From contig JAXLXE010000001.1 of the NCBI GenBank assembly GCA_046328115.1, forward strand, positions 1,550,001 to 1,614,000: 64,000 bases of DNA, read 5' to 3'. Below, in pieces: positions 42,880 through 51,554 of the stretch. Origin of the DNA: JAXLXE01 sp046328115. Its GTDB lineage: Bacteria; Chloroflexota; UBA6077; JACCZL01. The position numbers were made by a program, and so were the translations under genes. The number at the start of each line of letters is the position of its first letter. Position 1 is the stretch's first letter. The notes below the pieces were generated by a model. It saw only the letters and a program-made list of their open reading frames with translations, had not been told where the DNA came from and did not search any database.

Positions 42880-44580
42880 TCAGCCCCGCCTGACGTCCGG
42901 ATCCGGCGGCGGCGGGTTGCCGACTACCTTGAACACTTGCCAGTTCCCAACCTGGCGCTCCAGCAGGGCCCACGGCGTCGACCCTTCGATCAGCTCAGGG
43001 TGCACGATGAGCAGCCTGGCGCGATCGGCCATCGAGACCACACTCCCTGGCGTTCGAATCAGCAGGTGATCAGCACGCCCCAACGGGGTTGCCAGAATGG
43101 CCTCAAAGTCGCGATTCGGCGTCACAATCAACCGCTCCGGATGGCGCGTGAACAGCGAGATCGGGAACCCGGTGACGGCGTCCACAAGCACCGTTGAGCC
43201 TTCCGGCAGATCATCCACCCAGCGTGCTAGCTCGCGTTCCGCCGGAAACGTGGTGAAAGCGCCCTCGTCGTACGGCTTACCCGCCACGTGCGCCAGGATC
43301 GCGTATTCCATCCGACCGATCTTCGGATCCGTCACGGCGCCCAGAGCCACCACCGCGGAGATCGCCATAGAGAGCAGGAGCAACAGCCCAAGAAGCGAGT
43401 CCAGCAGCCGATCACGCTTCGCCACCGCAAAAGCCTCGATCGCGAGAAAGACGCTGCCGGGGACACCATACAGGTAGTAGCGCAGCCAGCCCTCCGATTG
43501 GCCCTGAAAGAGCTGCGCCGCCGCGAATAGCGGAAACGCCAGCCAGAGCCCCAGCATCGCGAGCGACGCGGCGCTACGGCTCGCCGCGGCCAGGCCCGCG
43601 ACCAGGGGAATCGCAACGAAGAACGCCAGCGACAGCATGGCCGTGCGGTCCAGCGCGTACTCCAGCGACCCCATGACGTTGAGGTACAGCGGGTGGAGCA
43701 GCCCGTACAGTGGGTGCGACTCGTAGACCGTGCTGCGGATGTATTCCGTCATCGTGCGATTGGAGTACGGCCCCGCCGCAAAATAGAGCGGCTCGCCCAG
43801 GATCTGCCAGCTCAGAAAGATCCACAGCGCGATCGTGTACGCCAATGGCGCCCCAAACACCAGCATGTCGGCCACCATGGGCCAGAGTGTGCGCCACGCC
43901 CTCCGAACGTGCACAGCGGCCACGATGGCACCGATGGCCAGCGCCGCGGGCAGCGACTCGTAGCGGATCAGAAACGCGGCCGCGCACAGCAGGCCAGTGC
44001 CGCCGAGCAGCACGGGGCGGCGGTTCTTGACCCAGAGCGCGGTGCAAATTGCCATCAGGCTGATGGTCAGAATGAATGGCGCCTCGGCCAGACCGTCGAT
44101 CGCCTGCAGGACGATGAGCGGGTGGACGGCATACAGCAGGATGAGAGGGCGGCGCAGCCAGGCGAACACGCCCCGGTGCCGCGCGTACGCGTCGAATACC
44201 CACAGTGTCGCCACGGTCGCGGCCACGGAGGTGATCTCGCCAGCGAGCTGAGGGTAGCCCAGCGGGCGAAGGAGCAGCAAGAGCGGGATCTGCGCCAGTG
44301 TCGCTAGCGGAGTCCATACGAAGCCAATGGCGGCCAGGTGCGGATCTCGTCCGAACACCGAGAAGTCCGCGTGCGCGGTGCGGCTCAGCGAGTCCGGGTC
44401 GTGGTAGCCGATGCCCACGGCAAGCCCGATGGACAGCGCGGAGTACGCGACCAGCGCCACCGCAAGCCAGAACCAACCGGGCCCCGCCAGTACCTGGCCC
44501 TGAAAGCCCCAGGGCCAGGATACGGGCAGGTGGAGCCATGGGCGTGGGGAATCGCGCCACGGAGCGTAGACGGTGGCCAT
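42880..44580 (-). CDS. Polytopic GT-C-like membrane protein
   Basis: A 566-residue protein with about eleven hydrophobic spans followed by a soluble C-terminal domain of roughly 110 residues (TFPAERELARWVDDLPEGSTVLVDAVTGFPISLF). The layout matches GT-C glycosyltransferases: an acidic first loop (GYHDPDSLSRTAHADFSVFGRDPH), then IGFVWTPLATLAQIPLLLLLRPLG. I do not recognise a named family. The frame extends upstream to 44733, which would abut the divergent BcsB-like start exactly, leaving no promoter space, and those extra 51 residues look non-coding. I therefore place the start at the internal ATG, with moderate certainty. Its neighbours suggest a part in extracellular glycan assembly. Confidence 0.7.
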   Translation of the reverse strand: MATVYAPWRDSPRPWLHLPVSWPWGFQGQVLAGPGWFWLAVALVAYSALSIGLAVGIGYHDPDSLSRTAHADFSVFGRDPHLAAIGFVWTPLATLAQIPLLLLLRPLGYPQLAGEITSVAATVATLWVFDAYARHRGVFAWLRRPLILLYAVHPLIVLQAIDGLAEAPFILTISLMAICTALWVKNRRPVLLGGTGLLCAAAFLIRYESLPAALAIGAIVAAVHVRRAWRTLWPMVADMLVFGAPLAYTIALWIFLSWQILGEPLYFAAGPYSNRTMTEYIRSTVYESHPLYGLLHPLYLNVMGSLEYALDRTAMLSLAFFVAIPLVAGLAAASRSAASLAMLGLWLAFPLFAAAQLFQGQSEGWLRYYLYGVPGSVFLAIEAFAVAKRDRLLDSLLGLLLLLSMAISAVVALGAVTDPKIGRMEYAILAHVAGKPYDEGAFTTFPAERELARWVDDLPEGSTVLVDAVTGFPISLFTRHPERLIVTPNRDFEAILATPLGRADHLLIRTPGSVVSMADRARLLIVHPELIEGSTPWALLERQVGNWQVFKVVGNPPPPDPDVRRG

Positions 44581-44732
44581 CGCGACAGATAACGCGCGCG
44601 GAACGGCCGCGGGCCCGGGCCACAGCGCGGACATCCGGGCCGCGGTACACGGGGGCCACGTTCTCTCACGTGAAATTGACCGCGCAACGGCTCCGCCGCC
44701 GACGGCGAAGGTTGCCTCATCCTCTGCTGCCA

Positions 44733-46349
44733 TTGAACTGTAGAGTTACGTCCAGCACACCAAACATACGCCCCCTGGCATGGTGTCTTCGCGCTGCGGA
44801 GCGCTATGCGCTCGCGGCTACCCTGCTGCTGACAATCCTGGCCCAGCCGATCAGTTTCGCCCAGGCGGAGGCGGACTCCTCGCTCGAACCTTCCGACGAG
44901 CGGCCGATCTCCATCGGCACCTTCTTCGACGAGCCGGACGTGCCGATTGTGGTCCAGGGACTCTGGGAGACCATCGATGATCGTGACTTGACGATCACGC
45001 TGTATTCGCTCATCAGTCACTTCGCCAGCCGCCACGGCATCACGCCAAGCCTGGATCACCCGGGCGTCGCATACGAAGATCATGGCGGTCCAGACCGATT
45101 TGTCCGACTGACGCGTGCCGGTGACGACCAGTCCTGGATCGAAGGCCGCGTGCTGCACGTCCCGGCGGACCGGTCCGCCGTGGACGCGCTCGCCGCGCGC
45201 TTCGAGGCGGGCCGTCCCCAGTACGCCCTGCCCGCCGAGTCACCCCACTTCAGCACCCTGGAGCCGATGCACGCCGTTGCATTGCGCGATCTACCACGCG
45301 GCCAACGCGTTGAGTCCCACCCGCGCAATCAGATCCTGTCGTTCAACCTGACAATCGAGTTGCTGGGCGGCTGGCCCCGCGCACTCTGGCTGGATCCCGG
45401 CCAGTTTCGGGAGCAGGAGATGTTCCAGGCGCCGGTCAGGGTTCGGCTCAACGGTGAGCTCGTGGGCACCATCCCGTCACGTCCGCGAGGTCAGCTTGAC
45501 GCCGTGCGGATCGACACCCGCCAGCTTGACACCGACAATCTCCTCGAGCTGGAGCCTGTCACAGTCACCGGATCCGGCTTCTGTGACGCTGATGTCTGCC
45601 AGCACAGTCTGATCCGCCCAGACACGTACCTCCGCTGGCACGACTACGGCCCAGGGCGAGGAGAGATCCGCGAGGTGCCCGCGATGTTGCGTTCCGCGCC
45701 ATCGCTAGTCCTCCAGGACAGTGGGTTGGACACCGTGCTCGCCGCGGCCGCGCTCATCGGGGGCATCAATCGCCACACCATGCGCTGGGTCCCGCCCCGC
45801 CTGCACCTGCGCTGCTGCGTGCCAGCAGAGAGCCACGAGCCGTTCACGCTCCTCGTGGGACCTGGAGCCCTGGAATCCATGCGGACGGCGGCGGTAGTAC
45901 CAGGCCTTCCCTGGACGTTAACCGACCGCCGCCTCGGTCGTGGTCCGGTACGGTTCGGGCCGGAGGACGCATACGCGCTGATGTCGTACGAGACGGGCCC
46001 ACGCGCGAGACTTGCCGTCCAGGCTTCACCCCTCGCGGTGGCCACCCTGCCCATGGCGTTGGACGCGCTCTTCGCCGACGAGATGTGGCCGTTTGTCGCG
46101 GGCGACATTGCGCTGTGGCGGCCGGGCGGCTGGCAGACCGTTCACACCGAACTGCCGGGCTTCCAGATAAACGTCGCGCCACGAGCGAACAACGCGTGGC
46201 ACATGAGCAACGTGCGGATCGCCACGTTCCTGTATGGATCAGCGCTCATCGTCTATTTGTGGTACCGCGCGTACCTGAATCTCGGCCGCCAGATGGATCA
46301 GGCCAGATCGAGCCTCACGGGAGCTAGTGGTGATTCGAGCGCTGCCTAG
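44733..46349 (+). CDS. BcsB-like exported protein of a glycan synthase
   Basis: A protein of up to 538 residues with an N-terminal signal-like helix (RYALAATLLLTILAQPISFAQA), a large extracytoplasmic beta-rich region and one C-terminal transmembrane helix near 501-520 (IATFLYGSALIVYLWYRAYL) with a short basic tail. That topology, the carbohydrate-binding-like segments (FNLTIELLGGWPRALWLDPGQ, VRVRLNGELVGTIPSR) and coupling to a processive GT2 gene recall BcsB, which guides cellulose out through the membrane in complex with BcsA. It is shorter than BcsB (about 750), so a domain pair is probably missing. The TTG start is uncertain; no ribosome binding site is obvious. Confidence 0.65.
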   Translation: MNCRVTSSTPNIRPLAWCLRAAERYALAATLLLTILAQPISFAQAEADSSLEPSDERPISIGTFFDEPDVPIVVQGLWETIDDRDLTITLYSLISHFASRHGITPSLDHPGVAYEDHGGPDRFVRLTRAGDDQSWIEGRVLHVPADRSAVDALAARFEAGRPQYALPAESPHFSTLEPMHAVALRDLPRGQRVESHPRNQILSFNLTIELLGGWPRALWLDPGQFREQEMFQAPVRVRLNGELVGTIPSRPRGQLDAVRIDTRQLDTDNLLELEPVTVTGSGFCDADVCQHSLIRPDTYLRWHDYGPGRGEIREVPAMLRSAPSLVLQDSGLDTVLAAAALIGGINRHTMRWVPPRLHLRCCVPAESHEPFTLLVGPGALESMRTAAVVPGLPWTLTDRRLGRGPVRFGPEDAYALMSYETGPRARLAVQASPLAVATLPMALDALFADEMWPFVAGDIALWRPGGWQTVHTELPGFQINVAPRANNAWHMSNVRIATFLYGSALIVYLWYRAYLNLGRQMDQARSSLTGASGDSSAA

Positions 46350-48336
46350 TCCCGTCGTGCCTCCGTTTGATTTGGCATTCCACGAGCTCGCAACACTCAA
46401 GGAGGAGCAACGCCTCCTACTGATCCGGATGATCGCCACCGGCATCCTCACCTCCCAGCAAGCCCAGGACGCCATCGACATTCACCGGGATCACCTCACT
46501 CCGCTGCTGGACATCCTTGGCGCGCGGGCCGGCATCCGTCCACGGCAGTACGCCGAACATCTTGCCGCTGTCACCGGCATCCGGTACGTGAGCGACCTGG
46601 TAGGTTCTGACGCCCTGTCGCTCGATCGCGAATTCGTGGTCCAGTTCAATCCAACGGATCTTACGCGTGAGCTATTTTGCCCTCTCACGGCTGACGGTGC
46701 GGTGGTGCGAGTTCTCGCCGTGGACCCAACGAATCCGAACATCCTGGAGCTGGTTCAGGCCGTTGTCCCGGATGCGGAGCTCAGCATCGGCATTGGCACG
46801 GAGGTAGACGTCACGTGGCTAGTTGCCAACCTGTTCCGCGGCTCGCTGCTGGACGGCGCCGTCCATGAGCTCCGACTAGCTCACCCCGAGCAGTCCGCGG
46901 CCCGAGTGTTCTCCGGACCCCAGATCATCGGCTTCGCAATCCTGTCCGTGGCGATGCTCGGATCGATCATCCTGTTCCCGCTGGACACGGTGAAGACGCT
47001 GATGGCCATCGTCTCGGTGTTCTTCGCCGTCTCCATCCTCTACAAGCTCTCCCTCAGTGTAGTCGGCCTATTGACTGAGCACCGCGAAGCCGCGCCCACA
47101 CCCAGCTCCGAGCGCATTCCAGACCACGAGCTACCCATCTACAGCATCCTGGTCCCCGTATACCGCGAGCCGGAGGTCATCCCCATTCTGCTCGCCGCTC
47201 TGGGCGGCATGGACTACCCGTCCGAAAAACTAGATGTCCTGCTATTGCTGGAGGCAGACGACCTCGAGACCATCGCGTCCGCGAAGGCCGCTCGCCCCCC
47301 TGCGTTTGTCCGATTTATCTACATCCCGCCCAGCCAGCCCCGCACCAAGCCCAAGGCCTGCAATTACGGCCTGGACTTCGCGCGCGGCGAATACGTGACG
47401 ATCTATGACGCGGAAGACATCCCCGATCCAGGCCAGCTCAGAAAGGCCGTCCATGCCTTCCGCGTCGGCGGCGACGACCTCGTGTGCGTCCAGGCGGCAC
47501 TCAATTACTTCAACGCCCGAGAGAACTACCTGACCAGGATGTTTACGCTGGAATACACCTACTGGTTTGACACCCTACTGCCGGGTCTGGACCGCCTGGG
47601 GCTGCCGATCCCCCTCGGCGGGACCAGCAATCACTTCAACATCGACAAGCTGCGCAAGCTGGGCGCCTGGGACCCCTTTAACGTCACCGAGGACGCCGAC
47701 CTGGGCATCCGTGCGTCGGCGGAACAGCTCCGTGTGGGAGTCATCGAGTCCACCACGATGGAGGAGGCCTGCAAGAAACCCAAGATCTGGCTCAAGCAGC
47801 GCAGCCGCTGGATCAAGGGCTACATGCAGACCTGGCTCGTCCACAACCGGAGCCCCTTCCAGCTCCTCAGCGCTATCGGTTTCAAGAGCTGGGTCAGCTA
47901 TCAGCTCTTCATCGGCGGCGCCGTGCTGACGTTCCTGGCGCAGCCCTGGCTGTGGGCGATGCTCCTGGTGTGGCTCGTGTTTCGGCCGTACTTCATCGAC
48001 GACGTGTTCGACGGGTGGCTGTTCTACATCTCCGCCGTCACCACGCTCACCGGAACGTTTGCCGGAGTCTACCTCAACATCCTGGCGGCGGTGCGTCGCA
48101 ACTACCACGACCTCGCGCTCTACGCTCTGACCAACCCGCTTTACTGGTGCATGCACTCAATTGCCGCGCATATCGCGCTCTGGCAGCTCTTCACGAAGCC
48201 CTTCTACTGGGAGAAAACCACGCATGGGCTCACGACGTTCTCCACTCATGCTCTACTGAACAAGGTGAATCCCTCCGCCGGCCCTAGCCCTACCCCGCCA
48301 GCCCCAGATCCGCGGCCACTGGCCGCAGCGAGTTGA
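46327..48336 (+). CDS. XagB-like processive GT2 synthase with N-terminal MshEN/T2SSE_N-like domain
   Basis: A 669-residue membrane glycosyltransferase. Residues 22-165 form a domain like the N-terminus of type II secretion ATPase E (LLLIRMIATGILTSQQAQDA, then LLDILGARAGIRPRQYAEHLAAVTGIRYV). In XagB and MshE this domain binds cyclic-di-GMP. Two membrane spans (about 199-248) precede the GT2 core: YSILVPVYREPEVIP, D-x-D-like DAED at 361-364, GGTSNHFN, TED at 454-456 and QRSRW at 491-495, the processive synthase motif. About four spans follow. It overlaps the BcsB-like gene by 23 bases (GTG start), so the two are coupled. The product would be an extracellular polysaccharide; donor and linkage are unknown. 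Confidence 0.85.
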   Translation: MVIRALPSPVVPPFDLAFHELATLKEEQRLLLIRMIATGILTSQQAQDAIDIHRDHLTPLLDILGARAGIRPRQYAEHLAAVTGIRYVSDLVGSDALSLDREFVVQFNPTDLTRELFCPLTADGAVVRVLAVDPTNPNILELVQAVVPDAELSIGIGTEVDVTWLVANLFRGSLLDGAVHELRLAHPEQSAARVFSGPQIIGFAILSVAMLGSIILFPLDTVKTLMAIVSVFFAVSILYKLSLSVVGLLTEHREAAPTPSSERIPDHELPIYSILVPVYREPEVIPILLAALGGMDYPSEKLDVLLLLEADDLETIASAKAARPPAFVRFIYIPPSQPRTKPKACNYGLDFARGEYVTIYDAEDIPDPGQLRKAVHAFRVGGDDLVCVQAALNYFNARENYLTRMFTLEYTYWFDTLLPGLDRLGLPIPLGGTSNHFNIDKLRKLGAWDPFNVTEDADLGIRASAEQLRVGVIESTTMEEACKKPKIWLKQRSRWIKGYMQTWLVHNRSPFQLLSAIGFKSWVSYQLFIGGAVLTFLAQPWLWAMLLVWLVFRPYFIDDVFDGWLFYISAVTTLTGTFAGVYLNILAAVRRNYHDLALYALTNPLYWCMHSIAAHIALWQLFTKPFYWEKTTHGLTTFSTHALLNKVNPSAGPSPTPPAPDPRPLAAAS

Positions 48337-48853
48337 TGACGAACTGGATGTGTTCGGCGGGATCCTCACCCGTCTCGCCAAACATCTCCTCGAACGACGT
48401 GTAGATATCCTCGCGCACCACGCCCCGGGCGAAGGCCTTATCCTTCAGCTTCTTCTTCACTCGGTCAGGCGTCACGTTTCCCAGATCCCGTCCATACACC
48501 AGTGCGCAGGCCGTGACGAACCCGGTAAGCTCGTCCACGGCGAAGATCGTCTTCTTCAACGGCGTGTCCCGCAATGTGCCGGTGAACGGAGCGTGCGCCA
48601 GAACGCCCTCCACGATGACCTCCGGCCAGCCCAGATCGCGGAGAATCTGGGCGCCCACGTACGGGTGCTGCTCTGGGTTCGCCTCGTAGTCAAAATCATG
48701 AAGCAGGCCAACGATGCCCCAGAGCTCCTCGTCCTCGCCGTATCTCCTGGCAAACGCCCGCATAGCCGCCTCTACAGCCAGGCCGTGCTTACGAAGCTGA
48801 TCGGACTTGGTGTGCTCGTGCAGGATCGCAAGCGCATCTGCGCGCGTAGGCAT
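48290..48853 (-). CDS. HD-domain phosphohydrolase-like protein
   Basis: A 187-residue protein of the HDIG-type group: KHGLAVEAAMRAFARRYG, the metal pair in GLLHDFDYEANPEQHPYVGAQIL, then VEGVLAHAPF and VDELTGFVTACALV with the last Asp. This matches the small bacterial HD proteins thought to hydrolyse nucleotides or phosphoesters. It is not an HD-GYP protein, so it is not an obvious cyclic-di-GMP phosphodiesterase. The ATG is chosen for the GGGAGGG six bases upstream. A TTG eight codons earlier would overlap the peptidase stop by four bases. Its end overlaps the convergent synthase gene by 47 bases. Confidence 0.88.
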   Translation of the reverse strand: MPTRADALAILHEHTKSDQLRKHGLAVEAAMRAFARRYGEDEELWGIVGLLHDFDYEANPEQHPYVGAQILRDLGWPEVIVEGVLAHAPFTGTLRDTPLKKTIFAVDELTGFVTACALVYGRDLGNVTPDRVKKKLKDKAFARGVVREDIYTSFEEMFGETGEDPAEHIQFVINSLRPVAADLGLAG

Positions 48854-48873
48854 ACGCCCTCCCTGGGTCAAGC

Positions 48874-50070
48874 TCAAGAGCCGCGCCCGATTGTCGCGTC
48901 TTCTGCGGACGGCCCAGCGGCGCCAGTCGCGCGCGCCAGATCCTCTGGCGAGACAATGGTACGGACGGCCTTCAGAAACGCGCCAACGCTTCCAGCGGTC
49001 TCGCGCAGTCGGGCCAGGCGGACCGGCGTTCGGCTTGCACCAGCCGCCGCGTCACCGTAGCTCCCGTAAAACGCGAAATACGCCTGGTTCAGCTTGCGCA
49101 CGTTGAATCCCGCCTGCGCCAGCTCGTCCCGTCGCTCGCGCATGTATGCCTCCGCTTCCTCCACGCGGCCACTGGAAAGCAACGCATCAACCTCGGTCCT
49201 GGTCTCGCGGATCATCGCCCTGAACAGACGGTCGCCGCCGGGAGATGCCTCCCGTGCGGAGGGCGCAATCCCCAGCTCAGCCGCCACCCGCCGCCCAATC
49301 TCGCGAGACGCCATGTCAGCGGCCGTCTCGTTCACCTCGCGCGCAAATCCGCCCTGCCAGTAGGCCATCCCTAGCGGCGAGAAGAACAGATACGCGTGCA
49401 CCCACTCGTGGGCGGCCGCCACCACCAGCTCGCCGGGCGGCTGATTCTCCAGCACCATCGCCGGATAGGTGGCAAGCCCGCCGATTGGCACAGTAAGCGA
49501 CGATACACCCAGACGATCCACCCGGCGTTCCAACGCTTCCGCATCCGCGAGTGTGATATCCGGACGGAGCAGCTCCGATTGGCGAACCACGATGCGTCCG
49601 CGCTCTGCCACGATCAGCACACGCGGTGGCTCCACCAACGCAAAGCTCAGAGGCGGCAGAAGCACGGGTTCGCGAGCCCACGGCAGATCGAGTCCCAGCC
49701 CCTCTGTCACAAGCGCTCTGGACACCGCGCGGGAGATCACGGCCTCCAACTCGCCACGGTGCGCGCGTCGCACCTCAGTGGACCCATTCAGGACGCCGGG
49801 CGGCGCGGCCTCGGCGACCTCGGCGGAATGCAAAGCGTCACGAATCAGCGGCGCCCCTCGCTCCCAGAGCTTCTCAACCTCCCACGCGGCGAGGCTGAAT
49901 CGGTGCGGCGAAGACAGTAGTGTGACGTGCGGTCCCGCAGGCGCGGAGCCCGTGAACAACAGTGCCGCGCACAGGGCCGCTACTGGCCAACGGACGGCGC
50001 GAGACCGAGTCGGCGTCCACGGCACCAGCCGGAACGACACCCGCGCAGTCGCCGGAAACAACACGCCCAC
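48874..50070 (-). CDS. Putative secreted gluzincin-type metallopeptidase (peptidase MA-like)
   Basis: A 398-residue protein. An N-terminal basic stretch and hydrophobic segment (WPVAALCAALLFTGSAPA, about 28-45) form a long signal or anchor. The zinc motif is HEWVH in VVAAAHEWVHAYLFFS, and the third ligand is probably the Glu in EVNETAADMASREIG, about 35 residues on. The rest is helical. The active-site layout fits gluzincins; I cannot name a described family with confidence. The GTG start follows a TAGAAT element by exactly six bases and has no ribosome binding site. It is divergent from the ECF sigma gene, and the HD gene follows 20 bases downstream. Confidence 0.75.
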   Translation of the reverse strand: MGVLFPATARVSFRLVPWTPTRSRAVRWPVAALCAALLFTGSAPAGPHVTLLSSPHRFSLAAWEVEKLWERGAPLIRDALHSAEVAEAAPPGVLNGSTEVRRAHRGELEAVISRAVSRALVTEGLGLDLPWAREPVLLPPLSFALVEPPRVLIVAERGRIVVRQSELLRPDITLADAEALERRVDRLGVSSLTVPIGGLATYPAMVLENQPPGELVVAAAHEWVHAYLFFSPLGMAYWQGGFAREVNETAADMASREIGRRVAAELGIAPSAREASPGGDRLFRAMIRETRTEVDALLSSGRVEEAEAYMRERRDELAQAGFNVRKLNQAYFAFYGSYGDAAAGASRTPVRLARLRETAGSVGAFLKAVRTIVSPEDLARATGAAGPSAEDATIGRGS

Positions 50071-50076
50071 GGCAAG

Positions 50077-50082
50077 ATTCTA
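50077..50082 (-). promoter_or_regulatory. -10 element of a candidate leaderless promoter (metallopeptidase)
   Basis: On the minus strand TAGAAT, then six bases, then GTG. It has the same spacing as the elements at 2273, 5794 and 33294. No clear -35. Confidence 0.5.
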
Positions 50083-50171
50083 GTGACGTACCACTCCCGC
50101 GGACAGCATTCCGCCCACACTGACGCCCCTGGTATCGCCGGTAGCGATGGATCACGCGGCCGCGGCTGACT

Positions 50172-50177
50172 TATAGT
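50172..50177 (+). promoter_or_regulatory. -10 element of the ECF sigma gene
   Basis: TATAGT ends 17 bases before the ATG at 50195, so the leader would be about ten bases. No -35 of the TTGACA type is present. Confidence 0.4.
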
Positions 50178-50194
50178 TGCGCACCGATCAGGTC

Positions 50195-50836
50195 ATGCGG
50201 ACGAGCCCAACGGCCGGAGACCACGCAGCAGATCCCGCCGCGGAAGAGGCGCGAATCGTAGCCGCGGCGCGCGATGGCGACGTGGATGCTTTCAACTTGC
50301 TCGTCACCACGTACCAGACGCTGGTATTCAATGTCTGCGTGAGGACGCTGGGCAGCGCTGACGACGCCGCGGACGCCAGCCAGGACGCATTCATCAACGC
50401 GTTCCGCGCACTCCGTGAATTCCGGGGCGGCTCCTTCAAAGCATGGCTCCTGAGAATCGCCGTCAACGGCTGCTACGACATCCTGCGGCGACGGCAGCGC
50501 CGTCCATCGCGCTCACTCGAAGAGCTTGCCGAGCAGGCGGAAGGCGAGTTCGAGCCCCGGGACCCTAAGTCCGGTCCAGACGGCCTGGCACTGGACGCGG
50601 AGACCGCCGCCGCCATCCAGGATGGTCTGGCCCGGCTGCCCGAAGAGCAGCGGATGCTGGTATTGCTCTGCGACGTGCAGGGGCTGAACTACGAGGAGGC
50701 GGCCGACACGCTACAGATCGCGCTGGGCACGGTGAAATCGCGCCTGAGCCGAGCCCGTGCCAGATTGCGCGATTTTCTGTCAAGCCAAGGGGAACTTCCG
50801 GGCGATCCCCGGCGTCTGAACCAGCAACCACAGTAA
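50195..50836 (+). CDS. RNA polymerase ECF-family sigma factor
   Basis: A 213-residue sigma-70 family protein with only regions 2 and 4. Region 2 spans about 25-95, with FNLLVTTYQTLVFNVCVRTLGSADDAADASQDAFINAFRAL and FKAWLLRIAVNGCYDILRRRQRRP. Region 4 spans about 135-195, with LPEEQRMLVLLCDVQGLNYEEAADTLQIALGTVKSRLSRARARLRD as the -35-binding helix-turn-helix. I prefer the ATG over an in-frame TTG six codons earlier, which would lie inside the -10 element. The anti-sigma gene follows after 66 bases. Confidence 0.93.
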   Translation: MRTSPTAGDHAADPAAEEARIVAAARDGDVDAFNLLVTTYQTLVFNVCVRTLGSADDAADASQDAFINAFRALREFRGGSFKAWLLRIAVNGCYDILRRRQRRPSRSLEELAEQAEGEFEPRDPKSGPDGLALDAETAAAIQDGLARLPEEQRMLVLLCDVQGLNYEEAADTLQIALGTVKSRLSRARARLRDFLSSQGELPGDPRRLNQQPQ

Positions 50837-50902
50837 GTCGCGCCCAGCGCGCGCGTGTCCATCGAAGACCGGAGAGCGACGAGAGTTGAGTAGGGAAGAG
50901 AC

Positions 50903-51544
50903 TTGAGCGAGGACGACAGAGCGGTCCACCTGACGGATGATGACCTGGCAGACGCCGTCGCCGGCCTGGCAGACGAGCGAATGCGCCGACACATCGCCGC
51001 GTGTGCGCCCTGCCGCGACCTGGTTGACAATCACCGCCTGGTCCGGGCGGCCCTGGCTGCGCTCCCCACCGTCCGCCTGCCCCGTCAGCACTCATTCCAC
51101 ATCGCTCGCAGAAACGTCATCCGCTTCCCACGGATCGCCGCATGGTCCCGTGGGCTAGCATCCCTCGCAGCGGCAGTCTTTCTCATCATCTTCGGGCTGG
51201 ATGTCGTGGGTATGGCCGAGAGTCCAGACCAAACCGCGCGAGACGCTGCTCCTATCGCCAAACTGGCCGTTCACCCAGGGGCGGCGGATGCAGCGCTCAT
51301 GGCACGCCCAGCCAGCGCGCCCGCTGAGAGCGGGCGCGACGCCGACGCCGCACCTGCCGCACGCACGCTCGCACAACTGGAGGCAAAGCCGGCGCCGGCT
51401 ACGTGGCTGTCGTCCGGCTCGCTGCCCCCCACCCGGTTCGCTTGGATCATGGGCGGGCTGGCCACCTCCGCGCTCGTGGCGGCGGCCATCGTGTCGTCCC
51501 GGTTGCGGCGTCCCGTGATCGAGCCACGCGTCCGCCAGGCCTAG
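50903..51544 (+). CDS. Zinc-finger anti-sigma factor with two membrane spans
   Basis: A 213-residue protein. An anti-sigma zinc-finger region holds HIAACAPC (H30, C34, C37), within LTDDDLADAVAGLADERMRRH. A first transmembrane span is near 85-105 (GLASLAAAVFLIIFGLDVVG). A loop of about 70 residues rich in Ala, Pro and Asp follows, then a second span near 178-198 (FAWIMGGLATSALVAAAIVSS) and a short basic tail. Most such anti-sigma factors have one span with the C-terminus outside; here both ends would be cytoplasmic. TTG start, weak ribosome binding site. It should hold the upstream sigma factor inactive. Confidence 0.85.
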   Translation: MSEDDRAVHLTDDDLADAVAGLADERMRRHIAACAPCRDLVDNHRLVRAALAALPTVRLPRQHSFHIARRNVIRFPRIAAWSRGLASLAAAVFLIIFGLDVVGMAESPDQTARDAAPIAKLAVHPGAADAALMARPASAPAESGRDADAAPAARTLAQLEAKPAPATWLSSGSLPPTRFAWIMGGLATSALVAAAIVSSRLRRPVIEPRVRQA

Positions 51545-51554
51545 CCAGCGGATG

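Noticed and set aside
44581..44733. Upstream 51-codon part of the GT-C-like membrane protein frame
   Set aside because: It would make two divergent genes share the same start base, leaving no promoter space, and the residues precede the first conserved-looking segment.
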